Shown piece after piece: positions 17,873 to 28,040 of a stretch of DNA of 64,000 nucleotides (positions are counted from its first letter, which is position 1; each line of letters starts with the position of its first letter). The notes under the pieces were generated by a model that worked only from the letters and a program-made list of their open reading frames with translations, was not told the origin of the DNA and made no database searches. This stretch comes from Paenibacillus radicis (ex Xue et al. 2023) (GTDB lineage Bacteria; Bacillota; Bacilli; Paenibacillales; NBRC-103111), in the NCBI RefSeq assembly GCF_024722015.1, contig NZ_JANQBD010000014.1:168197-232196 (forward strand). Direction: 5' to 3'. A program made the position numbers and the translations under genes.

Positions 17873-17909
17873 CAAGCTGCGTATTAGCAGTTGGCAGCGG
17901 TCTTTTTTC
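17873..17909 (+). terminator. Terminator of the DUF3055-like gene
   Basis: AAAGACCG pairs with CGGTCTTT around a structured 17-base loop, followed by TTTT. Confidence 0.8.
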
Positions 17910-17967
17910 ATGACAAAATGGTTACTATCAGAAAAAATGCAGCTTCGTATAGAAGTGGAGGGATGTT

Positions 17968-18630
17968 ATGCAATTATCCGTATCTGAACAATTTATATTG
18001 CTCGCGTTAGACAGAAGCTCCGGCTTATTCAACAAACAGCTATCCGGCATGCTCGGATTTTATTTGGCAGCATCAGGCCTGCTGGAATTGATTCTTTCGG
18101 ATACCATTCGACTTACCAATAACGATCAAGTGATGTTCAACAAGACACCCCCCGCAGGAATTCAAGCCCATTTGGAACTAATTACCGATAAAATAAATAA
18201 GAAAACCCAAACTGATTCCATCAAAAATTGGATAGTTTCTCTCTATACTTGGAACAGCCCCACTATTCAACAGCAATTAACCGAGTCAATGGAAGCTCAA
18301 GGACTGATGGAAAAGCATCAAAAAAAATGGTTGTCACTCCTCCCGTTCACCTACTGGACCGTACAAGAGAATGTGAAGGAAAGCCTTGTCCATCGGCTAA
18401 AAAATGATTTATTAAAAGATGGAGCCATAAATAATGAGATCTTCTCTGTAGCTCTGCTTGCTGCCCATTCCAAAATATTGAACGATTACTTGTCTCCCGA
18501 AGAAAATGAACAGGTGAAACAGCGGCTCGTCCATCTGCAAAAAAATCATGATTCTCCCACTACCCTGCTTTGGTACAATCAAGTAAAACGAGCTTATACG
18601 GAAGCGGCTGCTTCGTCATGGTCCATCTAA
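17968..18630 (+). CDS. GPP34 (GOLPH3/VPS74)-like protein
   Basis: 220 residues, mainly helical, without signal peptide. The start LSVSEQFILLALDRSSGLF and the following LAASGLLELILSDTI match the pattern of bacterial GPP34 proteins, relatives of the eukaryotic Golgi PI4P-binding protein GOLPH3. Bacterial members have no settled function. ATG follows GTGGAGGGATG. It is transcribed alone and ends before a bidirectional terminator at 18658-18710. Confidence 0.75.
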   Translation: MQLSVSEQFILLALDRSSGLFNKQLSGMLGFYLAASGLLELILSDTIRLTNNDQVMFNKTPPAGIQAHLELITDKINKKTQTDSIKNWIVSLYTWNSPTIQQQLTESMEAQGLMEKHQKKWLSLLPFTYWTVQENVKESLVHRLKNDLLKDGAINNEIFSVALLAAHSKILNDYLSPEENEQVKQRLVHLQKNHDSPTTLLWYNQVKRAYTEAAASSWSI

Positions 18631-18657
18631 GTCGGATTCGGAAAATTTTTATAATGC

Positions 18658-18710
18658 AAAAACAGAGCATGTACCTCCCCTACAACAGGAATGGTACTCA
18701 CTCTGTTTCA
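18658..18710. terminator. Terminator between the GPP34-like and cupin genes
   Basis: AAACAGAG and CTCTGTTT arms, with an inner GTACC/GGTAC pairing. A T-run is present on the minus side. Confidence 0.7.
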
Positions 18711-18746
18711 TTTGCAGTCGGTTATCCAATCAGGACACCTGTTAAA

Positions 18747-19064
18747 TTAACGTTTAACCAAATCTTCCCGAACCGGTGTAAATGTATCCAGCAGGATGCT
18801 AGGCTCCAAAGCCTTGGCACCGTGTTTAGCCCCGCTTGGAATAAAGATTGTTTCCCCTACGCCGATTACTGTTTTTTGTCCGTCGATCGTAAACTCAATC
18901 TTTCCTTTAATCAAATAAGACAGCTGCTCATGCGGGTGGCTGTGCTCGTAGCCTTCGGCGTTCTCTTCAAAATGAACTTCCATCATCATAATCGTTTTAC
19001 CTGGTTCAAAAATTTTCCGTTTTACGCCAGGCTCCGCATTTTCCCATACACCAATATTGCTCAT
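18747..19064 (-). CDS. KdgF-like cupin
   Basis: 105-residue single-domain cupin. The metal-binding motif is intact: EHSHPHEQLSYLIKGKIEF near residues 42-60 and the second motif IPSGAKHGA near 80. The ending DTFTPVRED resembles the ending of KdgF, which converts unsaturated uronates from pectin or alginate breakdown to linear keto sugars. That role fits the adjacent beta-helix lyase-like gene but is inferred. ATG at 19064 follows GGGAGGTACATAGGG; an upstream ATG (19103) has no ribosome site. Could be another sugar-binding or regulatory cupin. Confidence 0.7.
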   Translation of the reverse strand: MSNIGVWENAEPGVKRKIFEPGKTIMMMEVHFEENAEGYEHSHPHEQLSYLIKGKIEFTIDGQKTVIGVGETIFIPSGAKHGAKALEPSILLDTFTPVREDLVKR

Positions 19065-19339
19065 CCCTATGTACCTCCCAAGTAATGAATAAGTGCACTT
19101 CATCTTAATGTCATTGCGAGTGTTCAGTGTAAAATCCTTTTAATTATACCGCAACCACCAGCTTGATGGCTAATACTCGGACAATAGCTGAGATTTCACT
19201 GTATACCCCATATACGGAGCCACTCCATAATCGAATAACCCTTAACCTTAAGAGTACTCTATATGTGGTTGTGGATGCTTGGGATTTTTTTAGATTTTGT
19301 TGTATCTTTTTCATATCTAAGCCCATTTCATTGCCTATC

Positions 19340-22300
19340 TTATTGCGCAAACGAAAGCACGGAAAGCATTCTGGATAATATAACCGCACTTTGAGCACGA
19401 GTCGCAGCGTCGGAAGGGGCGAAGCTGTCTGTAGAAACGCCTTCCATCAATCTCATACCGCTCAATCGGTTAACAGCCTCTTGCGCCCAGCCCGCTATTT
19501 TATCCTGATCCGTAAACAGCGTCTGCTTATTGACCGGCTGTTGCTCCTTGCTCCCTGCGAATTGAATAGTCCGGAAGATCATAAGTGCCATCTCCTGCCT
19601 GCTAATGGTTTGATCGGGACGGAAGATGCCGTCCTCATATCCGCTTACAATACCTGATTGTACAGCGGCTGCAACGGAGCTGCGGTACCAAGCATCATCT
19701 GGGACATCTTTGAAGCTGACCTCGCCTGATAACTTCACATGCTCCAATCCAAGAACACGGGTAATGAGTGCAGCGAATTCTGCGCGAGTAACCGATTCAT
19801 TCGGACGGAATTCCTCCAATGTCACTCCTTGAACGATTCGTTTATTGGCCATTTTTTCAATGTCGGCCTTGGCCCAATGCTTCTCAATATCGTTGAATGT
19901 AAGATGATTATCTACCAGCATGTAGGTGCTGTTCGTTCTGCTGTAAAGAGTCACTTCATTGCCCTTTACAGTAAATGGTACAGGCGAGTAGCCGACATTT
20001 CCGCTGCTATCGGTCGAAACACGGACTGCAGCAAGGGTTCCTTCATTTACTGGGTGTTCCGATTTAATACTCCTTGCTACATATTGGGTAAATGAATCGA
20101 TATTCAATGTTCTACCATCGGACGCAGTCACATGCATGGTGAAATCGACAGCACCAAGCACCTTTAATCCGGATGCTTCGGCACGCTGTTCAGCATTATC
20201 ATTCCGGCTGATGATAATCTCAAGGCGCATATCCTCCCGTTTGACGTTCAATTGTGAAGCCCATTGCATGATGTTAATCTGCTGGCTCGGCAGCAAATAC
20301 GTTCCCTGCTTGGTACTAATTGAAACGGTCTGAACCGATTGGGCATCGATTATTTTTTGCAGTGCTTTACTGTCCAGCGTTACATTCACTTGCTCGGCCT
20401 CGCGGCTATCAACAGAGATGGCGAGCAAACCATTGCTTGTGTTTTGCAAAGCTTTGCCAATCTGTGCTTCGTTTACAATTGTAAACGTGGCCAACTTGCC
20501 ATCTATGTTTTTGATTTCTGTAATTCCTGTAACTCCTGTAACTCCTGTAACTCCGGCATCAGCAGCATTACCGGTTGGTGGCTCAGAAGAGGAAGAAGAA
20601 GTTCCGCCCGGGTTCCGGTTGCTGGAGCCGGATGATCCAAGCCGTTTAACAACCACTGTGTACGTTTTGACTGCTTTATTGGCAGCCGTAACTATCACCT
20701 GAATCGGGTTATCCCCCACATTCAAGCTCAACCCATTGTAAGTTGCTCCGCTCACACTTGCAGTACCGTTGACAGTCAGCGATGCTTTGCCATCCGCTGC
20801 AGTCGGTGTAACCGCGATGCTTGAAACCGTATTTGGTACGGTTGCAGTGTACGCTGTTGTGCCGGAATTGAATGCGGGAGCCAGCGTTCCCACACTAAGC
20901 GTAAGATCGCTCAGGTCGGCATTGGATGAGGCTTCTTCAATCGGCGGTTCCAGCCGTTTAACAACCACTGTGTACGTTTTGACCGCTTTATTGGCAGCCG
21001 TAACTATCACCTGAATCGGGTTATCCCCCACGTTCAAGCTCAACCCATTGTAAGTTGCTCCGCTCACACTTGCAGTACCGTTGACAGTCAGCGATGCTTT
21101 GCCATCCGCTGCAGTCGGTGTAACCGCGATGCTTGAAACCGTATTTGGTACGGTTGCAGTGTACGCTGTTGTGCCGGAATGGAATGCGGGAGCCAGCGTT
21201 CCCGCACTAAGCGTAAGATCGCTCAGGTCGGCATTGGAGGAGGCTTCTTCAATCGGCGGTTCCTCCTCCTCCACAGCGGTCACACCCGGAGCCTTCAAGT
21301 AATTCGTACCGCTGTTGTCCAGTTTATTGCCTCTAAGCACAATTCCAGTCCCGGCTTGAAGTTGAATGCCGTTGGTGTTCCCGGTAATCGTATTATTCAA
21401 AATCTTCACGTTGAGCGGATCGCCTTCACCGATATAATTCGCTTTCTCATCCCCTTTATCATGCTCCAGAAGAATAGCCCAATAATTAAGGGCTGTATTA
21501 TTGCGGATCACATTATTTCTAATAATAGTTCCAGGTCCGTTCAAAACATTGATGCCTGCGGCTTCTTCAACATTAGTCGTATTTTCGATTAGATTGTTCT
21601 CAATAATCGTATCCGGTGTACCCATCGTAACCACAATACCTTCTCGTGAGTTTCTGATAATATTGTCGTGGATATAGTTTTTGGGACCCGATTTACTATG
21701 GTTGCTTGGCGCTGTGCCGCCTGTATTACCGAGACCTACAGCTCCGCCAGTGGTAATGTCGGTCACTAGATTGCCATAGATGTCATTTAGGTACTCCAGT
21801 TCCCCATGAAGATCAATAGCATCCAGCTTGGTCTTATTGAAATGATTGTTGCGTACCGTATTGTTATGTGCGACAAATTGAATGAGCGCTCCATGCCTTA
21901 AGTATGGCCCCTCAAAGGATGAGTTTTCCACCAAATTCCATTTTGTATCATTGTCATACCCAAGCCGATCCACCTTCGCCATCCCTTGGATAGCAACTCC
22001 ATACCCCGACCCTCCCGGACCTACGTCGGTGGCATTGCGGAAGCTGCTGTTTTTTACAACTACATCATGACTATTGTCGATGCGAATTCCCATACGAGTA
22101 AACTTTTCAACCGTTACATGATCTATGGTGATATTGTAGGAAGGATAATCTCCATAGTTCGCAATGACGATCATGCTGTCCGGTCCGCCGCTTGCCGGAT
22201 TGTTAACCTTATGGTCTGTTGTATAAGCACCTTCCCATGTTGAGGTTAGCGTCAGATTGGAAATAACCAGCTCATGCTGATTGGCTGCTTTTAACAACGT

Positions 22301-25300
22301 ACTGTTTTTAACTTTATTAAGAGCTGTTTTCAAAACCGTTCCGGATTCACTTTCACCACGAAGGTTGACCCCGGTCTTCAACAATAGATTAGCTATGCCG
22401 TCAGGAGCTGAATTCAGGTTGTATGTTCCATTCGGCAGGTAAACTTCGTCCCCTTCAACAGCTGCATTTATAGCCGCTTGAATGGCTGGACGGTCATCTG
22501 TACGGTTATCTGAAGGGTCTGCACCATAATTCAGCACATTAATAACTCTGCCCGTTGTTACATGGGGCATATGAACAGGATGGTTCGTGCCATCCGCATT
22601 CGTCATCCCCGGTTGGGTGAAAGGTACGGCTCCAGGTGGCGGGCCCGGTACGATATAAGGAATAAGGGCAACCGGAGTGTCCCCGTTAGTGAATGGAGCA
22701 TAAATATGGACATCTGTAAGACTTGTGAAGGTGCTGCCATCTGAGTTGCCATGGCCTGTGATTCGCACGTATCTGGCATCCGTATCCGGTATGTCAAAGG
22801 CTTGCATAGCCGTAGTTCGGCCGCTGCTGGAACCGCTGAACCGCTGTGTCCATGTTATTCCGTCAATAGACGTCTCGATTTCGAAATTCGTTGACCGCAT
22901 ATCTCCCTTGTAAAATCCGATACCGACATATCCGATGCTTTTGATTTCATCCAAGTCGAACATAATCCATTGACCGTCACCCGATGCAGACCAGCGAGTG
23001 TAAGAATTGCTGTCTATCGTGTTAATCTCGATGTTTCCATCGCTGCTGCTTGCGGTTACACCTATGACAGGTAGAGGTGTCAGCGGTTCCGAAAGCGTTG
23101 TTCGGCTAATAGTCAGAGGAGTCGTGCTGATATTTCCCGCTGCATCTACTGCTTCAACCTTGAATGTATAAGCTGCCCCTGGATTCAACCCTGCAGCGTT
23201 ATAAGAAGTGCTTCCTTTTACCGTTGCAACCAGCGTATTATTCTGATAAACCTGGTATTGGGTTACTTTGGTATCATCTACTGCAGCAGGCCAGTATAAG
23301 TTGATGAAATCAGTCCCCAGGTTGGATACGGCTAATTTACTGCCGCTCAACCATGAAGGAGGCGTCTTGTCGTTGGAAATATCGATAATCTCCTTAACAA
23401 CTAATCGTGGCTTTGGATTACTCGTGCCGTTGGCTTCCTTCGAATAGATGTTTATAGAAGTACCTGTGTTGGCTGCATCTCCTACTACAAAGGTAACCTT
23501 ACCTTGAGACAAATGGCTTCTAACATAGTCGGATACATCCACACTGTACAATTCCGGATTGGATCCTTTATCAGCTGAAACCGTAAATTTACCGACAAAT
23601 ACAGCTGCAGCCAGATTATTGACCGGCGCATTGCCCCATGTCAGATCCGTTTCGGTCCAGTCCGTATTCTCTATGCCATAAAGTGACATCTCCACATTGG
23701 TGTTGGAGCTTCCCTTTTTCCCGGCCACTTGAAATATATATTTGTAAGCAGGATCGGTTAAGCCAGACAAATCATATTTGAAATATACATATTTTTTATT
23801 GGTATTTCCTGAGGAAACACTGAACAGTCCAGCACTTGTACCTGTGGCGGAATTGAAATTCGTATCTGCTTTGCTGCTGTCAATAAGTGCATCATCTGTA
23901 GGCAGCGGACTGCCTATATCCGTTTCCACCACAACTCCAGGCCCTGATGGCTGCTGAGGCATGACCGTTATTTCACTTTCCGCATAAACCTGCTGATTGA
24001 CGGAGGTTGTAATGTTTGCCCGTATTTTCGTTTTGCCCGGACCTACAGCTGTCACCAAGGCAGATGTCAGCCCGGAGGAGGATACGGCAGCAACGCTGCT
24101 GTCATAAGTTGTCCATGTGACCGCCTTCGTCACTGCGTCATTAGGTGCAAGCGATACAGTCAACTCCTTTGTCCCGTTTGCCTCCAAAGTAAATGCAGAT
24201 GGATTCAATACAGCTGAAACATTCGGAGCTCCCGGATTAGGATTATTAGGATCGGTTGGATTGCCTGGTGTGTGGCCGTTTTTGTATAAAATGTGTTCTG
24301 TCACGGTTCTGTTCTTAACATGCTGATCCATAAATGCCCATGCCTCCGCATTGGCTGTTTCGGATGCAGCTCCCGTAAATCCGTGGCCCTGGCCTGGAAC
24401 AACTTTAAAGTCAACGACTTTAACGCCCGCTGCTGTTAGCTGATTAGCAAATGTTACGCTATCTGTATAGGGAATCGTAGAGTCGGCGTCCCCATGCCGG
24501 ATCCAGAATGGCGGGTCATCCGGAGATGCATACGTACTGGGCATTGCGAGTCTGGCTTGGTCCGGAACCGTGAAGGCTTTCTTGCCGCCCATGAGCGCTG
24601 TTACAGAGCTATAATTGTTGGCAAAGGTTGTCGTGAAATCAGCAGGCCCAAACCAGTCAGCCACCGCCTGCACTTTATCCGAATATTCCTGCCAGCCTCC
24701 CGCGCCTTCCAGATCCGGAACTTGCACCGTGTTTCCAGTATCGAGAACTACCCGATCCGTAGTCATGAGATCCCCAGAGGTCCCGAGTAGGGAAGCAAGA
24801 TGTCCCCCCGCCGATGAGCCCCAGACACCTATACGATCTGGATCGATATGATATTGAGCTGCATTCGCTCGCAAATAACGAATTGCCAGCTTCACATCCT
24901 GAATTTGAGCCGGAAAAGGCGCTTCAGGAGTAAGGCGATAGTCAAGCGAAACGCCAATATATCCCCTCTTCGTCACATATCCACATATGTTAGCCAGCGC
25001 TTGCTTCCTGTCTCCATGATTCCAGCCTCCACCATGTATATAAACCACGACAGGCATTGGAGCCGCAGGCGGAGTACTGGGAACCGCTATCGATGTATAT
25101 AAGGGGCGGCTGCCAGCCGTTCCTATTGCAACATCTTCATACAAAGTAACCCCATTCGGCACTGGGAAAGGCACCGGGTCCGTTGTTGTCGGAGAATCAG
25201 GCACAGGTGTTACAGCAGGCGGAATACCCGGAATAGCCTGCCCTTTAATTGATACACTGTCTATGTACATATTCGCCTGCATCGGATTTCCAACCCTGAA

Positions 25301-26353
25301 TCTTATCTTCAGGTTCGTGTTGTTATTGGCACCAGCCCCTAATACCCAAGCTTTCAGCTTGTTGGATTCGCTATTCTTCTGCTCCGCAGTGCCTTGAGGC
25401 AGCTTAAATTCTTCTAATGTCGTCCAACTGCTTCCTCCATTTCCCGACCACTCCACTACAATGCTTCCGCTAACATAAGAGGACGCCCTTGTATAGTAGC
25501 TCAGCTTGATGTTTCCATATCCAGTCGTGTTGAGTGGCAATCCCAGCGCATCGGTAGAATCGATTTTGACGAAGTTGGGAAGCGATGGCGCACTAGCAGA
25601 AACTGAAGTTTTCGCTGCGCTTCCCCCGGCACCTTCCTGTACCCAGGGAGATGGGATGGTTACATTGCCATCTGAACCGTAGTTGTCCGGATCATCGAAA
25701 TTATCGGAGAAGAATTCGATTTCCGGCCCTTCGGGCTGTGGAGTCGAAGGCTCCTCCGGCGTACTCGGAATAGCTGTGCCTCTAACTTCCACATCATCTA
25801 TATAGACGTTGCCGGCTAAAGGTACTGCCGAATCCACGCTAAACCTCACTCTGACATCCGGTAAATTATCCATAGATGTGTAAGTTGCTGCCGTGATGGT
25901 ATACGTTCTTTGTTTAAAGGAACCTTGCGCCCCATTAATGGGATCTAAAGCAAACCAAGTGGAACCCCCGTTTGCGGAATACTCCACCTTTACACCACCG
26001 GCTGTGACACTGGATTTGTACCAATAGCTCATCTGAATATTTTGGTACCCGATCGTACTAAGATGCAGACTTAACGAATCGGTCGCATCAAGTTTTATAC
26101 CGTAGGCTCCAGTATGCTTGCCACTGGTTGTCGTCTTCACGAGACTTCCGCCTGAGCCATCTTGAGACCACAGGGATGGCGACGCAGTCGGGACAGCAAC
26201 TCCGTCACCATATTCAAAGCTGTCATAAAAAAGCTGTTTATCTGCAGACTCAGCCGAAAGCGTTTGAATTCCGAATATTGGTGTAATCATAGTCAGCAGC
26301 AGCATTATACATAAGGCTATACGTACCCCGATACTTCGCAGTAAATAGTTCAT
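19340..26353 (-). CDS. Giant SLH-anchored esterase / beta-helix polysaccharide-degrading protein
   Basis: 2337 residues, exported (signal peptide about 1-35, IFGIQTLSAES). Order: two carbohydrate-binding-like beta-sandwich domains (about 40-190 and 210-375); an alpha/beta-hydrolase esterase (about 400-690) with oxyanion hole HGGGW, nucleophile GSSAGG (about 513), Asp in HGDADS and His in GQGHGF; a Big2-like domain (713-801); a DNRLRE/CBM96-like domain (818-988); fn3 (996-1091); an F5/8-C discoidin domain (1100-1230); a right-handed beta-helix of pectate-lyase-3 type (1271-1690, starting INVLNYGADPSDNRTDD); two nearly identical cadherin-like beta-sandwich repeats (1708-1905); a pre-SLH module (about 1950-2150); and three SLH domains (2153-2337). 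Probably displayed on the cell surface, where it would de-esterify and cut a pectin-like substrate. Substrate is inferred. It follows an SGNH hydrolase and a sugar-binding lipoprotein in one operon. Confidence 0.88.
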   Translation of the reverse strand: MNYLLRSIGVRIALCIMLLLTMITPIFGIQTLSAESADKQLFYDSFEYGDGVAVPTASPSLWSQDGSGGSLVKTTTSGKHTGAYGIKLDATDSLSLHLSTIGYQNIQMSYWYKSSVTAGGVKVEYSANGGSTWFALDPINGAQGSFKQRTYTITAATYTSMDNLPDVRVRFSVDSAVPLAGNVYIDDVEVRGTAIPSTPEEPSTPQPEGPEIEFFSDNFDDPDNYGSDGNVTIPSPWVQEGAGGSAAKTSVSASAPSLPNFVKIDSTDALGLPLNTTGYGNIKLSYYTRASSYVSGSIVVEWSGNGGSSWTTLEEFKLPQGTAEQKNSESNKLKAWVLGAGANNNTNLKIRFRVGNPMQANMYIDSVSIKGQAIPGIPPAVTPVPDSPTTTDPVPFPVPNGVTLYEDVAIGTAGSRPLYTSIAVPSTPPAAPMPVVVYIHGGGWNHGDRKQALANICGYVTKRGYIGVSLDYRLTPEAPFPAQIQDVKLAIRYLRANAAQYHIDPDRIGVWGSSAGGHLASLLGTSGDLMTTDRVVLDTGNTVQVPDLEGAGGWQEYSDKVQAVADWFGPADFTTTFANNYSSVTALMGGKKAFTVPDQARLAMPSTYASPDDPPFWIRHGDADSTIPYTDSVTFANQLTAAGVKVVDFKVVPGQGHGFTGAASETANAEAWAFMDQHVKNRTVTEHILYKNGHTPGNPTDPNNPNPGAPNVSAVLNPSAFTLEANGTKELTVSLAPNDAVTKAVTWTTYDSSVAAVSSSGLTSALVTAVGPGKTKIRANITTSVNQQVYAESEITVMPQQPSGPGVVVETDIGSPLPTDDALIDSSKADTNFNSATGTSAGLFSVSSGNTNKKYVYFKYDLSGLTDPAYKYIFQVAGKKGSSNTNVEMSLYGIENTDWTETDLTWGNAPVNNLAAAVFVGKFTVSADKGSNPELYSVDVSDYVRSHLSQGKVTFVVGDAANTGTSINIYSKEANGTSNPKPRLVVKEIIDISNDKTPPSWLSGSKLAVSNLGTDFINLYWPAAVDDTKVTQYQVYQNNTLVATVKGSTSYNAAGLNPGAAYTFKVEAVDAAGNISTTPLTISRTTLSEPLTPLPVIGVTASSSDGNIEINTIDSNSYTRWSASGDGQWIMFDLDEIKSIGYVGIGFYKGDMRSTNFEIETSIDGITWTQRFSGSSSGRTTAMQAFDIPDTDARYVRITGHGNSDGSTFTSLTDVHIYAPFTNGDTPVALIPYIVPGPPPGAVPFTQPGMTNADGTNHPVHMPHVTTGRVINVLNYGADPSDNRTDDRPAIQAAINAAVEGDEVYLPNGTYNLNSAPDGIANLLLKTGVNLRGESESGTVLKTALNKVKNSTLLKAANQHELVISNLTLTSTWEGAYTTDHKVNNPASGGPDSMIVIANYGDYPSYNITIDHVTVEKFTRMGIRIDNSHDVVVKNSSFRNATDVGPGGSGYGVAIQGMAKVDRLGYDNDTKWNLVENSSFEGPYLRHGALIQFVAHNNTVRNNHFNKTKLDAIDLHGELEYLNDIYGNLVTDITTGGAVGLGNTGGTAPSNHSKSGPKNYIHDNIIRNSREGIVVTMGTPDTIIENNLIENTTNVEEAAGINVLNGPGTIIRNNVIRNNTALNYWAILLEHDKGDEKANYIGEGDPLNVKILNNTITGNTNGIQLQAGTGIVLRGNKLDNSGTNYLKAPGVTAVEEEEPPIEEASSNADLSDLTLSAGTLAPAFHSGTTAYTATVPNTVSSIAVTPTAADGKASLTVNGTASVSGATYNGLSLNVGDNPIQVIVTAANKAVKTYTVVVKRLEPPIEEASSNADLSDLTLSVGTLAPAFNSGTTAYTATVPNTVSSIAVTPTAADGKASLTVNGTASVSGATYNGLSLNVGDNPIQVIVTAANKAVKTYTVVVKRLGSSGSSNRNPGGTSSSSSEPPTGNAADAGVTGVTGVTGITEIKNIDGKLATFTIVNEAQIGKALQNTSNGLLAISVDSREAEQVNVTLDSKALQKIIDAQSVQTVSISTKQGTYLLPSQQINIMQWASQLNVKREDMRLEIIISRNDNAEQRAEASGLKVLGAVDFTMHVTASDGRTLNIDSFTQYVARSIKSEHPVNEGTLAAVRVSTDSSGNVGYSPVPFTVKGNEVTLYSRTNSTYMLVDNHLTFNDIEKHWAKADIEKMANKRIVQGVTLEEFRPNESVTRAEFAALITRVLGLEHVKLSGEVSFKDVPDDAWYRSSVAAAVQSGIVSGYEDGIFRPDQTISRQEMALMIFRTIQFAGSKEQQPVNKQTLFTDQDKIAGWAQEAVNRLSGMRLMEGVSTDSFAPSDAATRAQSAVILSRMLSVLSFAQ
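20641..21264 (-). repeat. 312-bp tandem duplication inside the giant SLH gene
   Basis: Units 20641-20952 and 20953-21264 are nearly identical at DNA level (only a handful of substitutions) and keep the frame, each coding one cadherin-like domain plus the EEPPIEEASS linker. The near-identity points to recent duplication or ongoing gene conversion. Confidence 0.93.
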
Positions 26354-26438
26354 TTTATTTCCTCGCTCACCTTGTTATTTTTGCCCCTAAAGAAAAACTG
26401 CATAGATGCCAGCTCTACACAGTTTCATACCTTCGATA

Positions 26439-27998
26439 TTACTTAGTTCTTGACAGGTTAACGCCATCATTCTTTTCAAATCTCTCCGTAGCTTCTTTAA
26501 TGACATCATTGCCGCCCTTTTGCTTCCACTCTTCCAAAACCTTCGGATAGTCCGATATCGGTTCCTTTCCATAAACCATTTTCAATACATGTGTAAGAAT
26601 AACCGGCGGAAGCTTATCTCCAGTTGGCGCAATATCGGGATTTTTCAAATATCCCTGCAGCTGAGGATCGAATTGAATCCCGTCTCGGCCTTCTTTGGCC
26701 AATACCGTGTCATATAGCTTCATCAAACCTTGCCCCTCCGGTGTAAGGCTCAACGTTCCTTTGTTATAGGTCGTATCCTGAACAAGCCATAGTAAAACCT
26801 GTCTGTACGTCTCCTCATCCACATCCTTTGCATTGGTAGGCGCTTTATAGTTGATCTTGCCGTTCTCTTCGGTGTAATTCTCTCCTTTAATGCCAAAGGT
26901 AAAAAATTTCTCCGCTTCATCACTAACCATCCAATCGAAAAATTTTATGATAGCCGCGGGATCCTTTGCCTTTTTATTGATCAAATAAGCTCTGGTAACG
27001 TTGCCTACAAGGCGCAAGCCTCCCTTGCCATCCGGCCCGGTTGGGGATGCAATCAATTTCATTTTCCCGGTGGGAACGCTTTCTTTCAGCTGCTGATCCC
27101 ATTGAATCAACAAGTTGGCATTCATGTTCCAAATCCCCGCTTTTCCGGCTATAATATCATTTTTAAACTTCGTCGGATTAATCGTTGCAAACTCTTTGCT
27201 GACCAAACCCTCATCCACCATTGTTTTATAGGTTTGGATTGCCTTTTGCATATTTTCTACGTTAAAAAACTTAGGAACGACCTTGTCGCCCTGCTTCATA
27301 AAGAAATTTCCAAAAACATCATAAGCGCCGAAGAAAGCATCCGCATATACGAAATCCTCCCGACCCATGAATGGATTCTCAACACCCAGTTTCTTGAATG
27401 CGCGCATAACATTGAGGTAATCATCAACCGTTTTGGGCTCTGGAAGTCCTGTCTTTTCTAATAAATCCGTACGAATCCACGTTGCTCTTCTGGAAGGATT
27501 GGACAACCACTCCGGTATTGCGTAAATATTTCCTTTGGCGTCCGTTTCTTTCTCCCATGCTTCTTTAGGTATTTTTTTCAAAAGGTTTTTGCCATGCTTT
27601 TCCAACAAATCATTCAAAGGTATAAATACCCCAGCCTGCACCGACCCGGCCAATTGCGGATTGGTTAAGCCGGAGCTTGCCTGCACAACATCGGGAATAT
27701 CGTTTATAGCAAACATCTGGATCATCTTCTGATCAAACTCTTTGTGCGGCATTAAACGGATGTCCAAATCCGTATTCGTTAGCTCCTCCAGCTTTTTCAC
27801 CCATTTCTCATCGTTAATGTTTGGATGATTTTCCGCGTACGATATGTTCCCGGAACGGAAGGAGATGGAGAAGGCCGCTTTCCCTCCTCCAGGCTTGCCT
27901 GCGGTTTCCGCTTCCTGCTTCCCTGACTGCGAGCATCCCGCTGCTGTTGTGGCAAGTAATGAAGCGCTGACTATCGATAAAAGCCATTTCTTTCTCAT
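26439..27998 (-). CDS. LplA-type sugar-binding lipoprotein (orphan)
   Basis: 519 residues. Lipoprotein signal with lipobox TTAAGC-type cleavage at the Cys of TAAGCSQSG. Extracellular solute-binding protein of the family-1/LplA type used for oligosaccharides in paenibacilli. No permease gene is next to it; the only LplB/LplC pair in the window is at 55-57 kb, behind a second LplA paralogue that shares blocks such as RTDLLEKTGLP/RMDLLEKTGLP and NVMRAFKKLGV/NVLRAFKKLGV. It lies between the SGNH hydrolase (42-base gap) and the giant SLH gene (85-base gap), so it is likely in their operon. Confidence 0.9.
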   Translation of the reverse strand: MRKKWLLSIVSASLLATTAAGCSQSGKQEAETAGKPGGGKAAFSISFRSGNISYAENHPNINDEKWVKKLEELTNTDLDIRLMPHKEFDQKMIQMFAINDIPDVVQASSGLTNPQLAGSVQAGVFIPLNDLLEKHGKNLLKKIPKEAWEKETDAKGNIYAIPEWLSNPSRRATWIRTDLLEKTGLPEPKTVDDYLNVMRAFKKLGVENPFMGREDFVYADAFFGAYDVFGNFFMKQGDKVVPKFFNVENMQKAIQTYKTMVDEGLVSKEFATINPTKFKNDIIAGKAGIWNMNANLLIQWDQQLKESVPTGKMKLIASPTGPDGKGGLRLVGNVTRAYLINKKAKDPAAIIKFFDWMVSDEAEKFFTFGIKGENYTEENGKINYKAPTNAKDVDEETYRQVLLWLVQDTTYNKGTLSLTPEGQGLMKLYDTVLAKEGRDGIQFDPQLQGYLKNPDIAPTGDKLPPVILTHVLKMVYGKEPISDYPKVLEEWKQKGGNDVIKEATERFEKNDGVNLSRTK

Positions 27999-28040
27999 AT
28001 CAATCTCCCCTTAATAAAAGTAGTTGAGCCTTCAGAAACC

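Noticed and set aside
19144..19398. Basic minus-strand frame after the giant SLH gene
   Set aside because: It overlaps the end of the SLH coding region in another frame and has a poor ribosome site; its YGVYSEISAIVRVLA part is intriguing but not enough.
20519..20553. TGTAACTCC micro-repeat in the SLH gene as a phase-variable tract
   Set aside because: The 9-base unit keeps the frame (VTG repeats), so length change would not switch the gene off.
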